Origin: an uncultured Bacillota bacterium
Lineage (GTDB): Bacteria > Bacillota > Clostridia > Oscillospirales > Oscillospiraceae
Length of the DNA stretch: 36,883 bases
Assembly (NCBI GenBank): GCA_947073765.1
Contig: CAMTMZ010000026.1
Location: forward strand, 1 to 36,883
Direction of reading: 5' to 3'
Shown here piece by piece: positions 31,990 to 36,883 of the stretch. Numbering within the stretch: position 1 is the first letter of the stretch; the number at the start of each line of letters is the position of its first letter. The position numbers were made by a program, and so were the translations under genes. Below the pieces are notes generated by a model. That model was given only the letters and a program-made list of their open reading frames with translations, was not told where the DNA came from and ran no database searches.

Positions 31990-36883
<4,894 letters not shown>

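Overview
The window looks like a chromosomal stretch of a GC-rich anaerobic Bacillota, most likely the Oscillospiraceae side of Clostridia (Flavonifractor or Pseudoflavonifractor-like). This rests on the single-chain clade II PurL, Bacillota-type tRNAs, strong Shine-Dalgarno sites, a tandem glycine riboswitch and the RpoB/RpoC sequences. It is an inference from gene content, not from a search.

Layout. Positions 59-4626 (minus strand) hold three genes for plant-polysaccharide or ester breakdown: a beta-helix protein, a type B carboxylesterase and a CE1-like esterase. Near 4595-4620 this block joins the 3' half of pgeF on the plus strand. Both genes at that point lack their N-terminal parts, so the join is either a real deletion or rearrangement or an assembly chimera. 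From 4595 to 10367 come the pgeF remnant, a solute-binding lipoprotein and purL, followed by a terminator and a tRNA-Met/Glu/Val cluster.

Positions 11030-20802 are the accessory part and the main point of interest. This is a four-gene island between the tRNA cluster and secA. One unit carries a helical protein of unknown function and a translationally coupled CdtB/DNase I-like endonuclease/phosphatase, behind a promoter overlapped by competing hairpins. The second unit carries a 1730-residue protein with a GHKL-ATPase-like region and two phosphoribosyltransferase-like regions (one with an intact PRPP loop), overlapped by a GAF-like plus calcineurin-type phosphoesterase protein. No recombinase, secretion signal or named defence-system marker is visible. 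A self-contained conflict, stress or phage-defence system is the best guess, but no activity can be read directly.

Positions 20763-36883 return to core genome: secA (minus); a tandem glycine riboswitch controlling two AGCS-type sodium:alanine/glycine symporters; the rRNA methyltransferase RlmD/RlmCD; a MATE exporter; a small conserved protein and an SH3b-NlpC/P60 cell-wall hydrolase behind a promoter with a perfect WalR-type box; then rpoB and the start of rpoC, which runs off the window.
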